Part shown: piece by piece, positions 53,587-63,087 of the stretch
Position numbering within the stretch: the stretch's first letter is position 1
Layout: each line of letters opens with the position of its first letter
Assembly: GCF_003096355.1 (NCBI RefSeq)
Contig: NZ_QEKI01000003.1
Span: 372,001-436,000, forward strand
Length of the DNA: 64,000 nucleotides
DNA from: Pontibacter virosus
GTDB taxonomy: Bacteria; Bacteroidota; Bacteroidia; Cytophagales; Hymenobacteraceae
Direction of reading: 5' to 3'
Notes under the pieces: generated by a model
Databases searched by the model: none
What the model was told of the DNA's origin: nothing
The model's input: only the letters and a program-made list of their open reading frames with translations
Position numbers and translations under genes: made by a program

Positions 53587-54846
53587 ATGAAACAGATCTT
53601 CGTTTTGCTGGTTTGCCTGCTCTGGCATGGGCTTGCATTCGCACAAGTTGATACGGTGCAGCGCGTCATCTCTGACAGGTATAACAGCCCGGCGCAACAG
53701 GAAAAACCTTATGTCATCCTGATCTCAGCCGATGGCTTCCGCTACGATTACGCCGACAAATACGACGCTCAATTCCTGAAATCGAAGCGGGCGCAGGGTA
53801 TAGAAGCGGAGTCGATGCTACCGGCCTTTCCGTCTAAGACTTTCCCGAACCATTATTCCATTGTGACGGGGCTCTACCCGGCCAGCCATGGCCTGATCAA
53901 CAATTACTTTTACGACCCGCAGCGCAAAGAGCACTATACCATGCGCGACCGCAGCAAAGTGGAAGATGGCAGCTGGTATGGCGGTACGCCGCTTTGGGTG
54001 CTGGCTGAGCAACAGCAAATGGTGGCGGCCAGCTTTTTCTGGGTTGGTTCAGAAGCACCAATTCAAGGTATACTGCCAACTTACCATTACCAGTACAGCG
54101 AAGTGATGCCGATCGAACGCCGCATCCAGACAGTCGTAGACTGGTTGAATCTGCCAGAAGATAAACGTCCGCACCTGATCACTTTTTACCTGCCCGAAGT
54201 AGATCATGCCGGTCATCGCTACGGTCCGGATGCGCCTCAAACCAGGCAGGCTGTTTTGGAACTGGATAAGCACATGCAAATGCTAACGGAGGCCGTAGCC
54301 AAAACGGGGCTCCCTGTCAATTATGTATTCGTATCAGACCACGGCATGCTTAAAGTAGATACTGAGAATACGCTACCCATGCCAGCAGCCATCGATACAG
54401 CCAAGTTTATGGTTTCCGGAGGAGGTATGGTCGTGGAGTTGCATGCGAAGGATAAGAAAGCCGTAAAGCCAACCTACCGCAAGTTGAAGAAAGAAGCAAA
54501 GGACTATCAGGTATACCGGAAAAACAAAATGCCCAAGCACCTGCATTATGGCGCTAAAGACGACAAGTATAGTCGTGTGGGGGACATCCTGCTGCTGTCA
54601 GATGCCCCGAAGGTGTTCCATTTTTCATCACGGCCGCCATCACCCGGTCAGCATGGCTACGATGCCACACAAGTGAAAGAGATGCACACCGTATTCTATG
54701 CCTGGGGACCAGCCTTCAAGCAAGGAGTTAAAGTTGAAACCTTTGAAAACGTGGATGTATACCCGCTGATCGCAGAGATTTTAGGCTTGCCTTATACCTT
54801 TAAAATTGACGGGAGCAGACACCTGATCGAGAAAGTGCTACAATAA
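53587..54846 (+). CDS. Ectonucleotide pyrophosphatase/phosphodiesterase (NPP) family protein
   Basis: The ~419-residue exported protein has a signal peptide (IFVLLVCLLWHGLAFAQ). The NPP-type catalytic core shows ILISADGFRYDYADKY and PAFPSKTFPNHYSIVTGLYPASHG, where the Thr nucleophile lies in SKTFPN. TFYLPEVDHAGHRYGP and VSDHGM supply the metal ligands. It cleaves phosphodiester or pyrophosphate bonds in the periplasm; the substrate is unknown. I chose the ATG at 53587; the frame extends six codons further but covers the promoter-like box. Confidence 0.92.
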   Translation: MKQIFVLLVCLLWHGLAFAQVDTVQRVISDRYNSPAQQEKPYVILISADGFRYDYADKYDAQFLKSKRAQGIEAESMLPAFPSKTFPNHYSIVTGLYPASHGLINNYFYDPQRKEHYTMRDRSKVEDGSWYGGTPLWVLAEQQQMVAASFFWVGSEAPIQGILPTYHYQYSEVMPIERRIQTVVDWLNLPEDKRPHLITFYLPEVDHAGHRYGPDAPQTRQAVLELDKHMQMLTEAVAKTGLPVNYVFVSDHGMLKVDTENTLPMPAAIDTAKFMVSGGGMVVELHAKDKKAVKPTYRKLKKEAKDYQVYRKNKMPKHLHYGAKDDKYSRVGDILLLSDAPKVFHFSSRPPSPGQHGYDATQVKEMHTVFYAWGPAFKQGVKVETFENVDVYPLIAEILGLPYTFKIDGSRHLIEKVLQ

Positions 54847-54864
54847 TTCACGAGCCCTACTCAC

Positions 54865-54904
54865 GCAAAAAGCCCGTTTCTGTTTGAGAGACGGGCTTTT
54901 TGCT
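54865..54904. terminator. Bidirectional terminator, NPP gene / beta-barrel gene
   Basis: A 13-bp perfect stem (GCAAAAAGCCCGT with ACGGGCTTTTTGC) has a 13-nt loop and T/A tracts on both sides. Confidence 0.9.
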
Positions 54905-54919
54905 TTGTGTAGGCAGCAC

Positions 54920-55531
54920 TTATAAATTAGAACCACGGCCAGGCAGGTAGATCTGGAAACCTATCCCAACGGCGAGGCCGGAAGTACTGGTATCAACTGT
55001 GATATCGGCACTGGTACGGGTATAGTTGAGCGTGGCTTCAAGTGCCACATTGCGGGCAACAAAGTGCGCGTAGCCTGCCCGTAACCCGAGCACCGAACCG
55101 AAAATGCGATCACCGTCACTATCTTTTAAAGAACTGCCAGCAAAACCTGCCAACGCTTCACCGAACCACCGGCTGTTAGGGGAGGCTCCTTCCGGGAAAT
55201 AATAGCGTGCAAAAGGTGTTAAACCATAGCTGAAGTTCTCGCCACCATCATACAATGTGAGACCGAGTTGGGCCTGTGCACCCAGCACGGCATTGTCACT
55301 GATAAAGTAACCTGCTCTCGGCTCAAGGATTAACTGGAAAGTTTCAGATTTAAAATTATAGCCAAGGGAGCCAACACTGGCACCCACCAGCCAATTACCT
55401 TGCTGTATGGCATCACTGGCCACGGCAGCTGATGTTTGGGGCTTCTCAATATTTAAATCAGTGTCCTGCGCCAGGAGCGTACTAGTTGTTAAAAATGCGC
55501 TTAAAGTAAATAGGAGATAGATTCTTTTCAT
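54920..55531 (-). CDS. Outer-membrane beta-barrel protein
   Basis: The 203-residue protein has a signal peptide (IYLLFTLSAFLTTSTLLAQ) followed by a small OmpA/OmpW-like eight-stranded barrel pattern. Strands such as WLVGASVGSLGYNFKS, FQLILEPRAGYFIS, LGAQAQLGLTLYD and LAVGIGFQIYL are visible. It ends in RGSNL rather than an aromatic residue. The role is unknown. The ~390-bp upstream gap holds no gene. Confidence 0.82.
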   Translation of the reverse strand: MKRIYLLFTLSAFLTTSTLLAQDTDLNIEKPQTSAAVASDAIQQGNWLVGASVGSLGYNFKSETFQLILEPRAGYFISDNAVLGAQAQLGLTLYDGGENFSYGLTPFARYYFPEGASPNSRWFGEALAGFAGSSLKDSDGDRIFGSVLGLRAGYAHFVARNVALEATLNYTRTSADITVDTSTSGLAVGIGFQIYLPGRGSNL

Positions 55532-55922
55532 AGTAGTAGAATTAGAAGTTTGTAATAAATTGTACTTAAATTATTGCAGTATAAACATTAATATTAACGA
55601 AGGGCATAGTCTTTTGTTCAGAGCAGCTCAAAATCAAGTACTTACAAAATATAAAACTCAAAAGTATAGTAGGAGATAAATTAGATTTACTAACAGAGTG
55701 ATTGGCTAGTGAAGGCAGCTAGGCAATGGGTGAACACACACCTGAAGTGAGCAAAAGCGGTATGACGCTAGGGCGACCTGTTAGCTTTTTCAAGCTATGA
55801 TACAAGGTTGATCAAATGAAGGGGTGATTGGGAAGGGGTGCACGTTCATACATGAACGGTACAAAGGGACATTTTGCAAAAAAAGGGCAGGCAATACCAA
55901 GATTGCCTGCCTCTTTGATGTT
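55532..55922. other. Gene-free gap with one palindrome and a terminator
   Basis: No credible gene lies in this 391-bp stretch. It contains the palindrome CGTTCAT-AC-ATGAACG at 55844-55859 and the amidase terminator at 55880-55912. A 24-codon frame at about 55728 has no supporting feature. Confidence 0.5.
55880..55912 (-). terminator. Terminator of the amidase gene
   Basis: A 10-bp perfect stem (GGCAGGCAAT with ATTGCCTGCC) has a 6-nt loop and is followed on the minus strand by CTTTTTTTGC. Confidence 0.9.
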
Positions 55923-57020
55923 TTATTGAGCTGTGTAGTCGCTCAGTAAACCTTCGTAGATCCAGTTCGCAAGCGCCTGTCGGTTGTCTGCAATCACGAA
56001 GCGGCGCTGGTCTTTTACGTTACGTATATTACCGAGCTCGATAAATACAGTGGGCGGATGACTGTACTTGATAACATACAGACTGCCTCGCTGGGTCACA
56101 TTACCGGAATAGTCGCGGTTGGGTTGGTAACGTCTGTACTTGTTCGTAAACGTCTGGTGAATGTTTTTGGCCAGTTGCTCCCCGTCCTTGCTGTTTTCGT
56201 GGTGGTAGAAAAACACATCGATGTTCTGGCTTTCGCTTCGGCTGTCAACGTGGATGGCCAGCATGCGCTGGTATCCACCTTTGTGCTTCAGGTATAAGCC
56301 ATTCACCGCCTCTGTGCGCTGACGCAGGCGGGCGCTATGGTTGAGCGGGATGGGTTTGTTTGGGTACACGACTTCATTTCGGTCCATTTTGAGAATTCCC
56401 TCGTCCCGGATTCCGTTCTCCGGGTCCTGCACGATCATGTATACGGTAGCGCCGTGCTCCATCAGCACGCGGGCCAGGCGGATGGTCACATCGTAAGCAT
56501 ATTCATCTTCAGCCAGGTCGTGGTTGCCATACTTGCCCACAGCCCCTGGGTCGGGACCACCATGGCCGGAACTCAGGTAGTATACCGCGCCTTGTAGCTT
56601 CGTAGACTTTACTTCAACACGAGAATACTTCTCGCCAAACAGCGGCATCTCAATCACGCGGGCTGATACCTTGGCTGGGCCAGCAGTTACGTTGCTAAGG
56701 GTTTTATTGTCCACAGTAGCTACCCGCGTATTGTCGTTAGCAATCTCAGTATTGTCTACTGAAGCGGCGCCGTCAGGCAGGGTATAGGACTTACCGACGA
56801 TAAGGCCATTGTCCTTGCCGAAGCGGTCTTTGTTGATCTCCACAAACTTATGAAGATGCTCCGAAGGGTTTAACCCATGACGGCGCAACAAGGTATAGAT
56901 ACCGTCGCCGGGCATGGCTACTACCTGCAGGTTAGAGCTCTGGGAGTAGGCGCTTAGGGAGACGACAAGCAAGAAAAGGGTGATGATAGAGGTACGCAAT
57001 GGAATAAGATTTACCGGCAT
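55923..57020 (-). CDS. N-acetylmuramoyl-L-alanine amidase with LysM-like domain
   Basis: The 365-residue exported enzyme has a signal peptide (IITLFLLVVSLSAYSQ). A LysM-like domain (about 32-85: VVAMPGDGIYTLLRRHGLNPSEHLHKFVEINKDRF) is followed by an Amidase_3 catalytic domain (about 145-360). The Zn ligands lie in LSSGHGGPDPGAVGKYGNHDLAEDEYAYD (His, Glu) and LAIHVDS, with a catalytic Glu in VFIELGNIRN. It cleaves the peptide stem from peptidoglycan in the periplasm. A terminator follows. Confidence 0.95.
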   Translation of the reverse strand: MPVNLIPLRTSIITLFLLVVSLSAYSQSSNLQVVAMPGDGIYTLLRRHGLNPSEHLHKFVEINKDRFGKDNGLIVGKSYTLPDGAASVDNTEIANDNTRVATVDNKTLSNVTAGPAKVSARVIEMPLFGEKYSRVEVKSTKLQGAVYYLSSGHGGPDPGAVGKYGNHDLAEDEYAYDVTIRLARVLMEHGATVYMIVQDPENGIRDEGILKMDRNEVVYPNKPIPLNHSARLRQRTEAVNGLYLKHKGGYQRMLAIHVDSRSESQNIDVFFYHHENSKDGEQLAKNIHQTFTNKYRRYQPNRDYSGNVTQRGSLYVIKYSHPPTVFIELGNIRNVKDQRRFVIADNRQALANWIYEGLLSDYTAQ

Positions 57021-57292
57021 ATTTTGTGATTCCGATATTACAAAAAATGGATGAAGGATAAAAGCTAATTTAACAGTTGGTGTTCTCCTTACTGCGTTTT
57101 AATACTAGGGGTTTTGTGTTTTTAACGAGGGATGCCCATGCAATATTTCGTATTGAATTAACCGGGAGGCTTAATTCGCTAACCCTAAATTAATTACAGG
57201 AGCAGCATCCAGAGCAATTTTAGTCAGAAGTTTATGCCTGGCCGGACGTGCCTTGTTAAGTTTTCGTGATACCTGATGATCAATTGCTATAG

Positions 57293-58036
57293 TCAGCAAA
57301 GCTTCCTGTCATTCCAGCTCATCCCGCTTCTGCCTTTCTCGCTGGGGTAAAGGGTCATGACCGGATCCGATTGCCATACCGCTTTGCTGTCAATATCCAT
57401 GATGGAGAGGCAGCCTGTATAGCCGGCACCGGTGTCCAGCATGATCAGATTATCCATATGCAACGGAACTGTCTGCTTATTGTCCAGCAGGATGGTAGGG
57501 GTATGACCGATATAGACTTCTTTATAGCCGTTGATGTGAAGCGGATGCCCTTTCTGATAGCTGTTGTAGTGGTGTTCTATAAATTCCCGACTCCAGATCA
57601 GGGTATATGCATCTGTTTCTGCCACAGGTTTATTGGTGTCGAAGCCGGCATGCACAAACAGGATGTTGTCCTCGGTGATCAGGTATAGCTTTGCCTGCTG
57701 CAATAGCGCCAGGTGCTTCGGAGGCATGGGCTTACTTTCTCCATAAGAGGCAACAGTAGCTTCGCCTCCCTGTCGAAGCCAGCTTTTTAATTCGGCTTCC
57801 TGTGTTAACTGACCACTGTAATAGGCCATAGCCCACTGGTCGTGGTTGCCGAGCAGGTATACCAGGTGCTTTACTTTCAACAGCAGGTCTATACTTTCTT
57901 TTGTCTCCGACCAGCCATCCACCACATCTCCCAGAAAGATCAGTTGGTCTTTTTCTTCGTCCAACCCACACCGATCCAGGCACTGCACCAGTGCTTTATA
58001 ACCCCCGTGGCTATCGGATGTGACAAACCTTTTCAT
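57293..58036 (-). CDS. PPP-family serine/threonine protein phosphatase-like metallophosphoesterase
   Basis: The 247-residue protein has the PPP motifs: TSDSHGGYKAL (D-H), LIFLGDVVDGW (GDxxD) and LLGNHDQWAMAYYSG (GNHD). Two late His-containing motifs follow in FVHAGFDTN and YIGHTPTILLD. It hydrolyses phosphate esters, perhaps phosphoproteins or dinucleoside polyphosphates. The first motif has SDSHGG instead of the usual GDIHG. A TACCTTTC promoter-like box lies 9 nt upstream. The 272-bp gap downstream holds nothing I can support. Confidence 0.9.
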   Translation of the reverse strand: MKRFVTSDSHGGYKALVQCLDRCGLDEEKDQLIFLGDVVDGWSETKESIDLLLKVKHLVYLLGNHDQWAMAYYSGQLTQEAELKSWLRQGGEATVASYGESKPMPPKHLALLQQAKLYLITEDNILFVHAGFDTNKPVAETDAYTLIWSREFIEHHYNSYQKGHPLHINGYKEVYIGHTPTILLDNKQTVPLHMDNLIMLDTGAGYTGCLSIMDIDSKAVWQSDPVMTLYPSEKGRSGMSWNDRKLC

Positions 58037-58045
58037 AATGTACGT

Positions 58046-58053
58046 GAAAGGTA
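58046..58053 (-). promoter_or_regulatory. -7-like box of the phosphatase gene
   Basis: TACCTTTC on the minus strand differs from TAnnTTTG only at the last base and ends 9 nt before the ATG. Confidence 0.4.
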
Positions 58054-58206
58054 ACCTGAATTAATAGTTGGTATCACATAGGTTAATACGTTTTTGCCTG
58101 GCACTATAATGCACTAAAACCATTAGACGTAAGAAAAAACCATTGAAACTCAATGTTTCAGCTTGCCAGCTGTTTTGCCTTTGCAGAGCCCAGACCTTAC
58201 AAATCC

Positions 58207-58824
58207 TTACTGTACGCGGTAACTGACTAGCTCATAGCGCCGCATTAATTTGTCGGAGTCTGCGTAATACCAATCTGTTCGGATCATGCCAATCTCGGGA
58301 GTCACGTATTCTTTCACCCAGGTAGTGCTCAGCGATGAGGATGCTTTTTGCTCGGTTTGCCTTTCAAAGGTGAACTCCAAAGCCTGGTTTGCATGTGGTG
58401 AATCGGGCACAGCTACAAGGCCTGTTGTTCTTCTGTGGTAAATCCACAAGGTATAGTTCGGATATTGATAACCGTATGCGATACCAGACATGCTTGGGCT
58501 GGGGTAAGTAATATACTGTTCTCTGGCATCCTTTCTAAAGTGCACATAGCCGTCCTTGTCATTTCGGACGATCATGCCGTTATTTAAAATAAACCAGGTG
58601 GTTTTAATGATCAAGGTGTCTTTCACTACTTGTCGTCTGAACGAGCTGGTTGACAATACATCGCCGTCGGAATTATATTCGAAAACATCATACACCCATT
58701 CATTGCCAACCTGCAGGGGCATAATTGCCTCCACGGGTTCTATTACTTCTTCTTTATCACACGAGAAGAGGAAAAGTGACAGGAATAAAAGGGAGATGGA
58801 GCTGAAAAGCGGCTGTCGTTTCAT
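58207..58824 (-). CDS. Hypothetical lipoprotein
   Basis: The ~205-residue product has a lipoprotein signal (SISLLFLSLFLFSCDKEE) and then a beta-rich domain with repeated Trp/Tyr (MPLQVGNEWVYDVFEYNSDGDVLSTS...). This is a layout I associate with uncharacterised Bacteroidota lipoproteins of the PLxxGNxWxY type. I chose the ATG at 58824; a longer frame would overlap the AddB-type gene. Function is unknown. Confidence 0.75.
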   Translation of the reverse strand: MKRQPLFSSISLLFLSLFLFSCDKEEVIEPVEAIMPLQVGNEWVYDVFEYNSDGDVLSTSSFRRQVVKDTLIIKTTWFILNNGMIVRNDKDGYVHFRKDAREQYITYPSPSMSGIAYGYQYPNYTLWIYHRRTTGLVAVPDSPHANQALEFTFERQTEQKASSSLSTTWVKEYVTPEIGMIRTDWYYADSDKLMRRYELVSYRVQ

Positions 58825-58919
58825 GGAATAATGGTCTTCTTTTAAAAGTATGATGCCATTACCCGATGAAACGTTGCATGCTTCGTTAGAAAATATTAAG
58901 GAAATAAGATTCAAGTTTC

Positions 58920-61820
58920 TTACCGCGCACAAATGCCCCGGTACGGACAGTACTGGCAGATCTCCAGCTCTTTCGTTTTTCGGATCACTTCATTCGGGTC
59001 GAGCAGTTCCTGCACAAAGCGTGTGAGCAAGGTTTCGGATGCTGTGATAAAATCCTCTCCGGTCGCCTGCTCAAATGGGAAGTCGGCAGTCAGTACGCCG
59101 GCGTCCAGGTTTCGGAACGAAAGTATACCTGACTTGGGCACGATTCGAGTCGGGTCCATGTGACCGGCGTTTCGGAGTAGGACTTCCGGCTTCTGTTGTA
59201 GATTGCGCTGCAGGATGTACTCGTAGAGCCACAGCTGACGCGCTTTGTCATATTTAGGTGAGGTGATGAAATGCAGAGCCACGTCATCCGGCTTCACATT
59301 CACCTGGTTGCGTTCTACCTTGCCAGTCTTGTAGTCGATCACACGGAGTTCAGCGCCCTTCAGGTCGATGCGGTCGGCTTTGCCTGCCACCTTCACAGGT
59401 ATACGCTCGTCGCCCACCTGCACCTCCAGTGTGGTTTCCAATTGCTCTTCTAGGCGCAGCACGTAGAGCGGCAGTTCATCCTCCGAGTACAGAAGACTCT
59501 CCAGGTATTTCTCGAGTACCTGCACCGCCACTTTAAAAAGCAGATAGTTCATGCCACGTTCAGGGCTCGCACCGCGTGTCACTTTTTTGAATTCTTCTTC
59601 TACCTTGGCTGACAGCTCCTTCAGCATAAGCTCCACATGTGGCTTCTCGATCGGATTTCCATTTTGCTCAAAAGGCCGGAAAAAGTCTTCCAGCACCTGG
59701 TGCACGATGGTACCAAATTGGTCGGCACCAAGCTGTTCTTCTACCTCGTCTATCTCCCTGATCTTGGCAATGCGGCTGAAGTAATACTGCAGGGAGCAGT
59801 TGATGTACATGTTTAGGTGCGAAGGGTAGAGGCCACGCTTCAGTTCCTGCCGCAGTTGCTCTAGCGTCTGGGCATCTTTGTGAATCAAGATATCCTCGTC
59901 GTACTTTTTCTGGTCGCGCAGCTCCACGGTAGCCGTCAGGTCCCGAAATTTGATCTTGGGGTTGCGCAGGGCCAGGTCGTTTTGAAGCTGCAGGATAAAA
60001 CGGCTTTTCTCACCCGAACCATAGGTGTCGGATGGCAGCACGTAAAGCAGATTCACACGCTTGGCGCGCTGCAGCAGGCGGTAAAAATTATATGCCATGG
60101 CACCTTCGGTTTCAGCATAGGTTGGCAGACCGAACTGCTTGAGCACATCGTAGGGCATCAGTGACTCGTGCCGCTTCGGAGCAGGCAGTGTATTCTCGTT
60201 TACCGACAGGATGATCAGGTTCTCAAAATCGAGTGCACGGGTTTCGAGCATACCCATGACCTGCAGGTCAGAGATGGGCTCCCCGCTGAAAGGCAAACGT
60301 TGCCGGGCGATCAGTTCGTTGAGGAATTTCCGGAAGCTGCGCACCGATATCTTCTGCTCCCGACAATCGAAGATCGTGTCGAGGCGCTTGACGATGGTAT
60401 AGAAAATATAGAGATACTCGGTTTCGATTGTGCTGGGCTGGTGACTGTACATCTTGTGCAACAGGTCGATCAGTTGGTAAAGTGAAGCGATGATGTCGTC
60501 GCAGTCGCGCCAGGACTTGAACAGTACTTCGAAGAGTGGCTCGTGCTTGCCCATCTTCAGCAGGTCGTTGGCTGTGATGAGCACGCGGTTGTCCTGCACA
60601 ATCCGGTCAAGCACTTGCTGCACAAAGCCGTGAAGTTCCTGCTTGTCTGGCTGCTCGTTCAGGTATAGCTCATACCTGCGGATGAATGGGTGGGAGAGCA
60701 GCTTGGTAACCGTCAGGTGGTGATACTGGTATACCTTGTAACCCGATTCCTGCAGCTGCGTCACGCCTGTCAGGTGCACATCGAACAGCAGATCGATCAG
60801 GTTGTAGAGCGGTGTGCCCTTGAAGCTTAGACCCATGGTCACGTTATAGTTCGGTACCTCGTTGGGTATGGAGTGCAGCACGGGAAGCAGTAGCGTTTCG
60901 TCGGGTAGCACCACTGCCACCTGCGCATGCTTGTCACGTGAGCGAATTTCCTGTATCAACTGACCTGCCAGCTTGCCTTGCATACTCGCATTGGCAACCC
61001 CGATCACATTGATCTCTTTCTCGTCGGTGAGCAGCAGGTTCTGTTGCCAGCGCCAGTCCGGCAAATTCCAGGTGCTTTTATACTTGCGTAGGAAGCTGCC
61101 GGCTCGGTTTGGGGTGCCTTCTTCCATGTAAAAGTCATCAGAATCGAATAACACCTCGGCTTTGTTGTGCTTGAGCAGCGTGCGTATGATGTGCTCTTCG
61201 GAACTGGTGAGGGCGTTGAGACCGATAAAAAGGTACTGGGCGCATTCCGGCGACTTGGCCAGCTGCTCAATGTTATCAGCAACCATCTTGAAAGCCATAC
61301 CTGTGTAGGCCTGCTTGCGCTCCTCCAGATGGTCTTTCAGATTGTGGTAAGTCTTCTCGATGTTGTCCCAGAGGCTGAAGTACTTTTTGACAGCGGGCGT
61401 CAACTCCTTGCCGAGAAACGCCGGGTCCCATCGCTCCAGCGCTTTGGCTTCACTCACATAATCAAACAATTTGCCTGTGTCAACCAGGTTCTGGTCGATG
61501 CGGCTAAAGTCGTCGAGCAGGGTGCCTCCCCAGGTGATGAACTGATCGAAGTCGAGGTTCGGATCCTGCTCACGCATCAGGTCGTAAAGCTCGAGCTGCA
61601 GATTGATCGGCTCCAGCACATCCACTTTGGCCAGCTTGGTAATGAAATCCTCCATACCTGAAACCTCTGGTGACCAGATCGGTTCGGGAGCGGCCTGCGC
61701 CAGAGCGTTCTTGAAAAAGAAACTTGCACGACGAGACGGCAGCACAATGCACAGCTCGCTGATGTTCTCTTTGTACTTCTCGTAAACGTATTTTGCCGCT
61801 AGCTCAAGAAAGGTCTGCAC
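58920..61820 (-). CDS. AddB-like helicase-nuclease subunit (PD-(D/E)XK nuclease)
   Basis: The 966-residue protein is AddB-like. The N-terminus resembles a superfamily I helicase (VLPSRRASFFFKNAL) but lacks a Walker A P-loop, so it is probably inactive as an ATPase. The C-terminus is a PD-(D/E)XK nuclease (KADRIDLKGAELRVIDYKTGK). An Fe-S cluster is framed by CSLQYYF and the terminal CQYCPYRGICAR. With AddA it would resect DNA ends for recombination. The start is GTG at 61820. The AddA-type gene lies upstream beyond two small genes. Confidence 0.88.
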   Translation of the reverse strand: MQTFLELAAKYVYEKYKENISELCIVLPSRRASFFFKNALAQAAPEPIWSPEVSGMEDFITKLAKVDVLEPINLQLELYDLMREQDPNLDFDQFITWGGTLLDDFSRIDQNLVDTGKLFDYVSEAKALERWDPAFLGKELTPAVKKYFSLWDNIEKTYHNLKDHLEERKQAYTGMAFKMVADNIEQLAKSPECAQYLFIGLNALTSSEEHIIRTLLKHNKAEVLFDSDDFYMEEGTPNRAGSFLRKYKSTWNLPDWRWQQNLLLTDEKEINVIGVANASMQGKLAGQLIQEIRSRDKHAQVAVVLPDETLLLPVLHSIPNEVPNYNVTMGLSFKGTPLYNLIDLLFDVHLTGVTQLQESGYKVYQYHHLTVTKLLSHPFIRRYELYLNEQPDKQELHGFVQQVLDRIVQDNRVLITANDLLKMGKHEPLFEVLFKSWRDCDDIIASLYQLIDLLHKMYSHQPSTIETEYLYIFYTIVKRLDTIFDCREQKISVRSFRKFLNELIARQRLPFSGEPISDLQVMGMLETRALDFENLIILSVNENTLPAPKRHESLMPYDVLKQFGLPTYAETEGAMAYNFYRLLQRAKRVNLLYVLPSDTYGSGEKSRFILQLQNDLALRNPKIKFRDLTATVELRDQKKYDEDILIHKDAQTLEQLRQELKRGLYPSHLNMYINCSLQYYFSRIAKIREIDEVEEQLGADQFGTIVHQVLEDFFRPFEQNGNPIEKPHVELMLKELSAKVEEEFKKVTRGASPERGMNYLLFKVAVQVLEKYLESLLYSEDELPLYVLRLEEQLETTLEVQVGDERIPVKVAGKADRIDLKGAELRVIDYKTGKVERNQVNVKPDDVALHFITSPKYDKARQLWLYEYILQRNLQQKPEVLLRNAGHMDPTRIVPKSGILSFRNLDAGVLTADFPFEQATGEDFITASETLLTRFVQELLDPNEVIRKTKELEICQYCPYRGICAR

Positions 61821-61955
61821 TTTGTTATGGAGTGGTTTAGTGAATGAGTGATGGAGTGAGTTGTTGATTGTTAATGGTTAAATTGTTTAGTGCTCGATTC
61901 GGAGAGGTCGCGAACTGTCCCTACAGGTTATCAAACTCTTAAACTTCTAAACTTT

Positions 61956-62375
61956 TTAACTTTCTAACTTAAAGCCATCTATAGGCAGAAAGGGGTTATA
62001 GGCAATTTCCCATAGGTTGTCGTCGGGGTCGGCAATGTAACTACTGTAGCCACCCCAGAACACTTTTTCCGGTTGCTTGAGCACGCGCACGCCTTTGCCG
62101 GCCAGTTCTGCCACCAGGTCATCTACTGCTTTCTCGGAATGTACATTATAGGCCAGCGAAAAACTTTTAAAGCCCTTGCCATCGGCTTCCAGACCGGCAT
62201 CATCAGCCAGCGACTCCTGCGGGAAAAGGGCCAGCTGCAGGCCATTCAGCTGAAAGAAAATGATGCTCTCTGTACTGCTCTCGAGCGGTTGCCAGCCAAA
62301 GATGTTCTGGTAAAATTCTCGTGCGCGCTGCAGATTTCTGACGCCTAGTGTAATGAGTGTAATTCTCTGTTCCAT
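61956..62375 (-). CDS. VOC-family (glyoxalase/bleomycin-resistance-like) protein
   Basis: The ~139-residue protein has the VOC beta-alpha-beta layout: RITLITLGVRNLQRAREFYQNIFGWQPLESST, LQLALFPQESLAD, the SLAYNVHSEKAVDDLV middle and the final YIADPDDNLWEIAYNPFLP. The last Glu (LWEIAYN) is the usual metal ligand. The likely role is a dioxygenase, isomerase or binding protein; the substrate is unknown. I chose the ATG at 62375. It lies between the AddA- and AddB-type genes. Confidence 0.9.
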   Translation of the reverse strand: MEQRITLITLGVRNLQRAREFYQNIFGWQPLESSTESIIFFQLNGLQLALFPQESLADDAGLEADGKGFKSFSLAYNVHSEKAVDDLVAELAGKGVRVLKQPEKVFWGGYSSYIADPDDNLWEIAYNPFLPIDGFKLES

Positions 62376-62414
62376 CAATTCCCTCTTATCTCTGATTAAT
62401 ATTATGTTAATTCT

Positions 62415-62432
62415 CGCTATACCTGCTATACC
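62415..62432. repeat. Tandem CTATACCT octamers
   Basis: Two direct copies of CTATACCT lie side by side (CTATACCTG then CTATACCTT) in the 55-bp gap just downstream of the DUF4287 stop. Confidence 0.8.
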
Positions 62433-62987
62433 TTACCTGGCTTCTTCATAAGCAGCTTTTAGCCAGCCGATCAGTTCAGCGTCTATCTCTTCTGCATTTT
62501 GTAGTCTCACCCGATGAGAGCACATGGCGTTGAAACTGCCTGAATTTTCCAGTCTTCCTTCCGGTTCGCGGCCTTTCAGGTTGATGCCCACGTCCAGCCT
62601 GGTTTTAGTGGACGGCTGGATAAGGGCAAACTGCTTTTTGCTGCGCACACTCACGTAGGCGGTTTTAGGAGCCAGCTCTACGTCAGTACCCAACAGCTTT
62701 AGCTGCGCCACAAGCGCTTCGTAGATTGGTTGCAGCTGCTCTTTGCCTTTGTACTGCTTCACCACCAGGTCTTCCGGATTTTCTGCTGAACCAGCATCAG
62801 TGCCTTTGGCTTTGAGGGCCACCATGTTAGCGAAGCCATGTGTGAAGTTGTGGTCCGACTTCAGGTATTTCAGTATCTCGCCATGCTTATGCAAACCGGT
62901 GTCCTGTACAATTTTGATCCATTCTGCGAGTGACTTCCCTGTATTCTTCTCCAGGTTGTCGATCATGGTTTGCGCTGCTTTGTCCAT
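62433..62987 (-). CDS. DUF4287/DUF5655 protein
   Basis: The 184-residue protein has two parts. The N-terminal ~75 residues (TMIDNLEKNTGKSLAEWIKIVQDTGLHKHGEILKYLKSDHNFTHGFANMVAL) match DUF4287. The C-terminal ~95 residues (YEALVAQLKLLGTDVELAPKTAYVSVRSKKQFALIQPSTKTRLDVGINLKG...SHRVRL) match DUF5655, a transport- or nucleic-acid-related domain of unknown role. It lies between the AddA- and AddB-type genes. Confidence 0.88.
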   Translation of the reverse strand: MDKAAQTMIDNLEKNTGKSLAEWIKIVQDTGLHKHGEILKYLKSDHNFTHGFANMVALKAKGTDAGSAENPEDLVVKQYKGKEQLQPIYEALVAQLKLLGTDVELAPKTAYVSVRSKKQFALIQPSTKTRLDVGINLKGREPEGRLENSGSFNAMCSHRVRLQNAEEIDAELIGWLKAAYEEAR

Positions 62988-63087
62988 GTTATTATTTAAT
63001 ATTTAATGAAAAGTGAGTAATGGATAATGATTGTTCGAGTTATGACTAAAGAGTAATTCTTCATTAATCAATACTCATTATACCTTC

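Noticed and set aside
55728-55802. 24-codon ATG frame in the 55.5-55.9 kb gap
   Set aside because: No domain, signal peptide or codon evidence; expected by chance.
57021-57292. Hidden gene or RNA between amidase and phosphatase
   Set aside because: No frame with coding character and no strong hairpin in this 272-bp gap.
58825-58932. Extended N-terminus of the lipoprotein at 58207-58824
   Set aside because: It would overlap the 3' end of the AddB-type gene and place 36 residues before a perfect lipoprotein signal.
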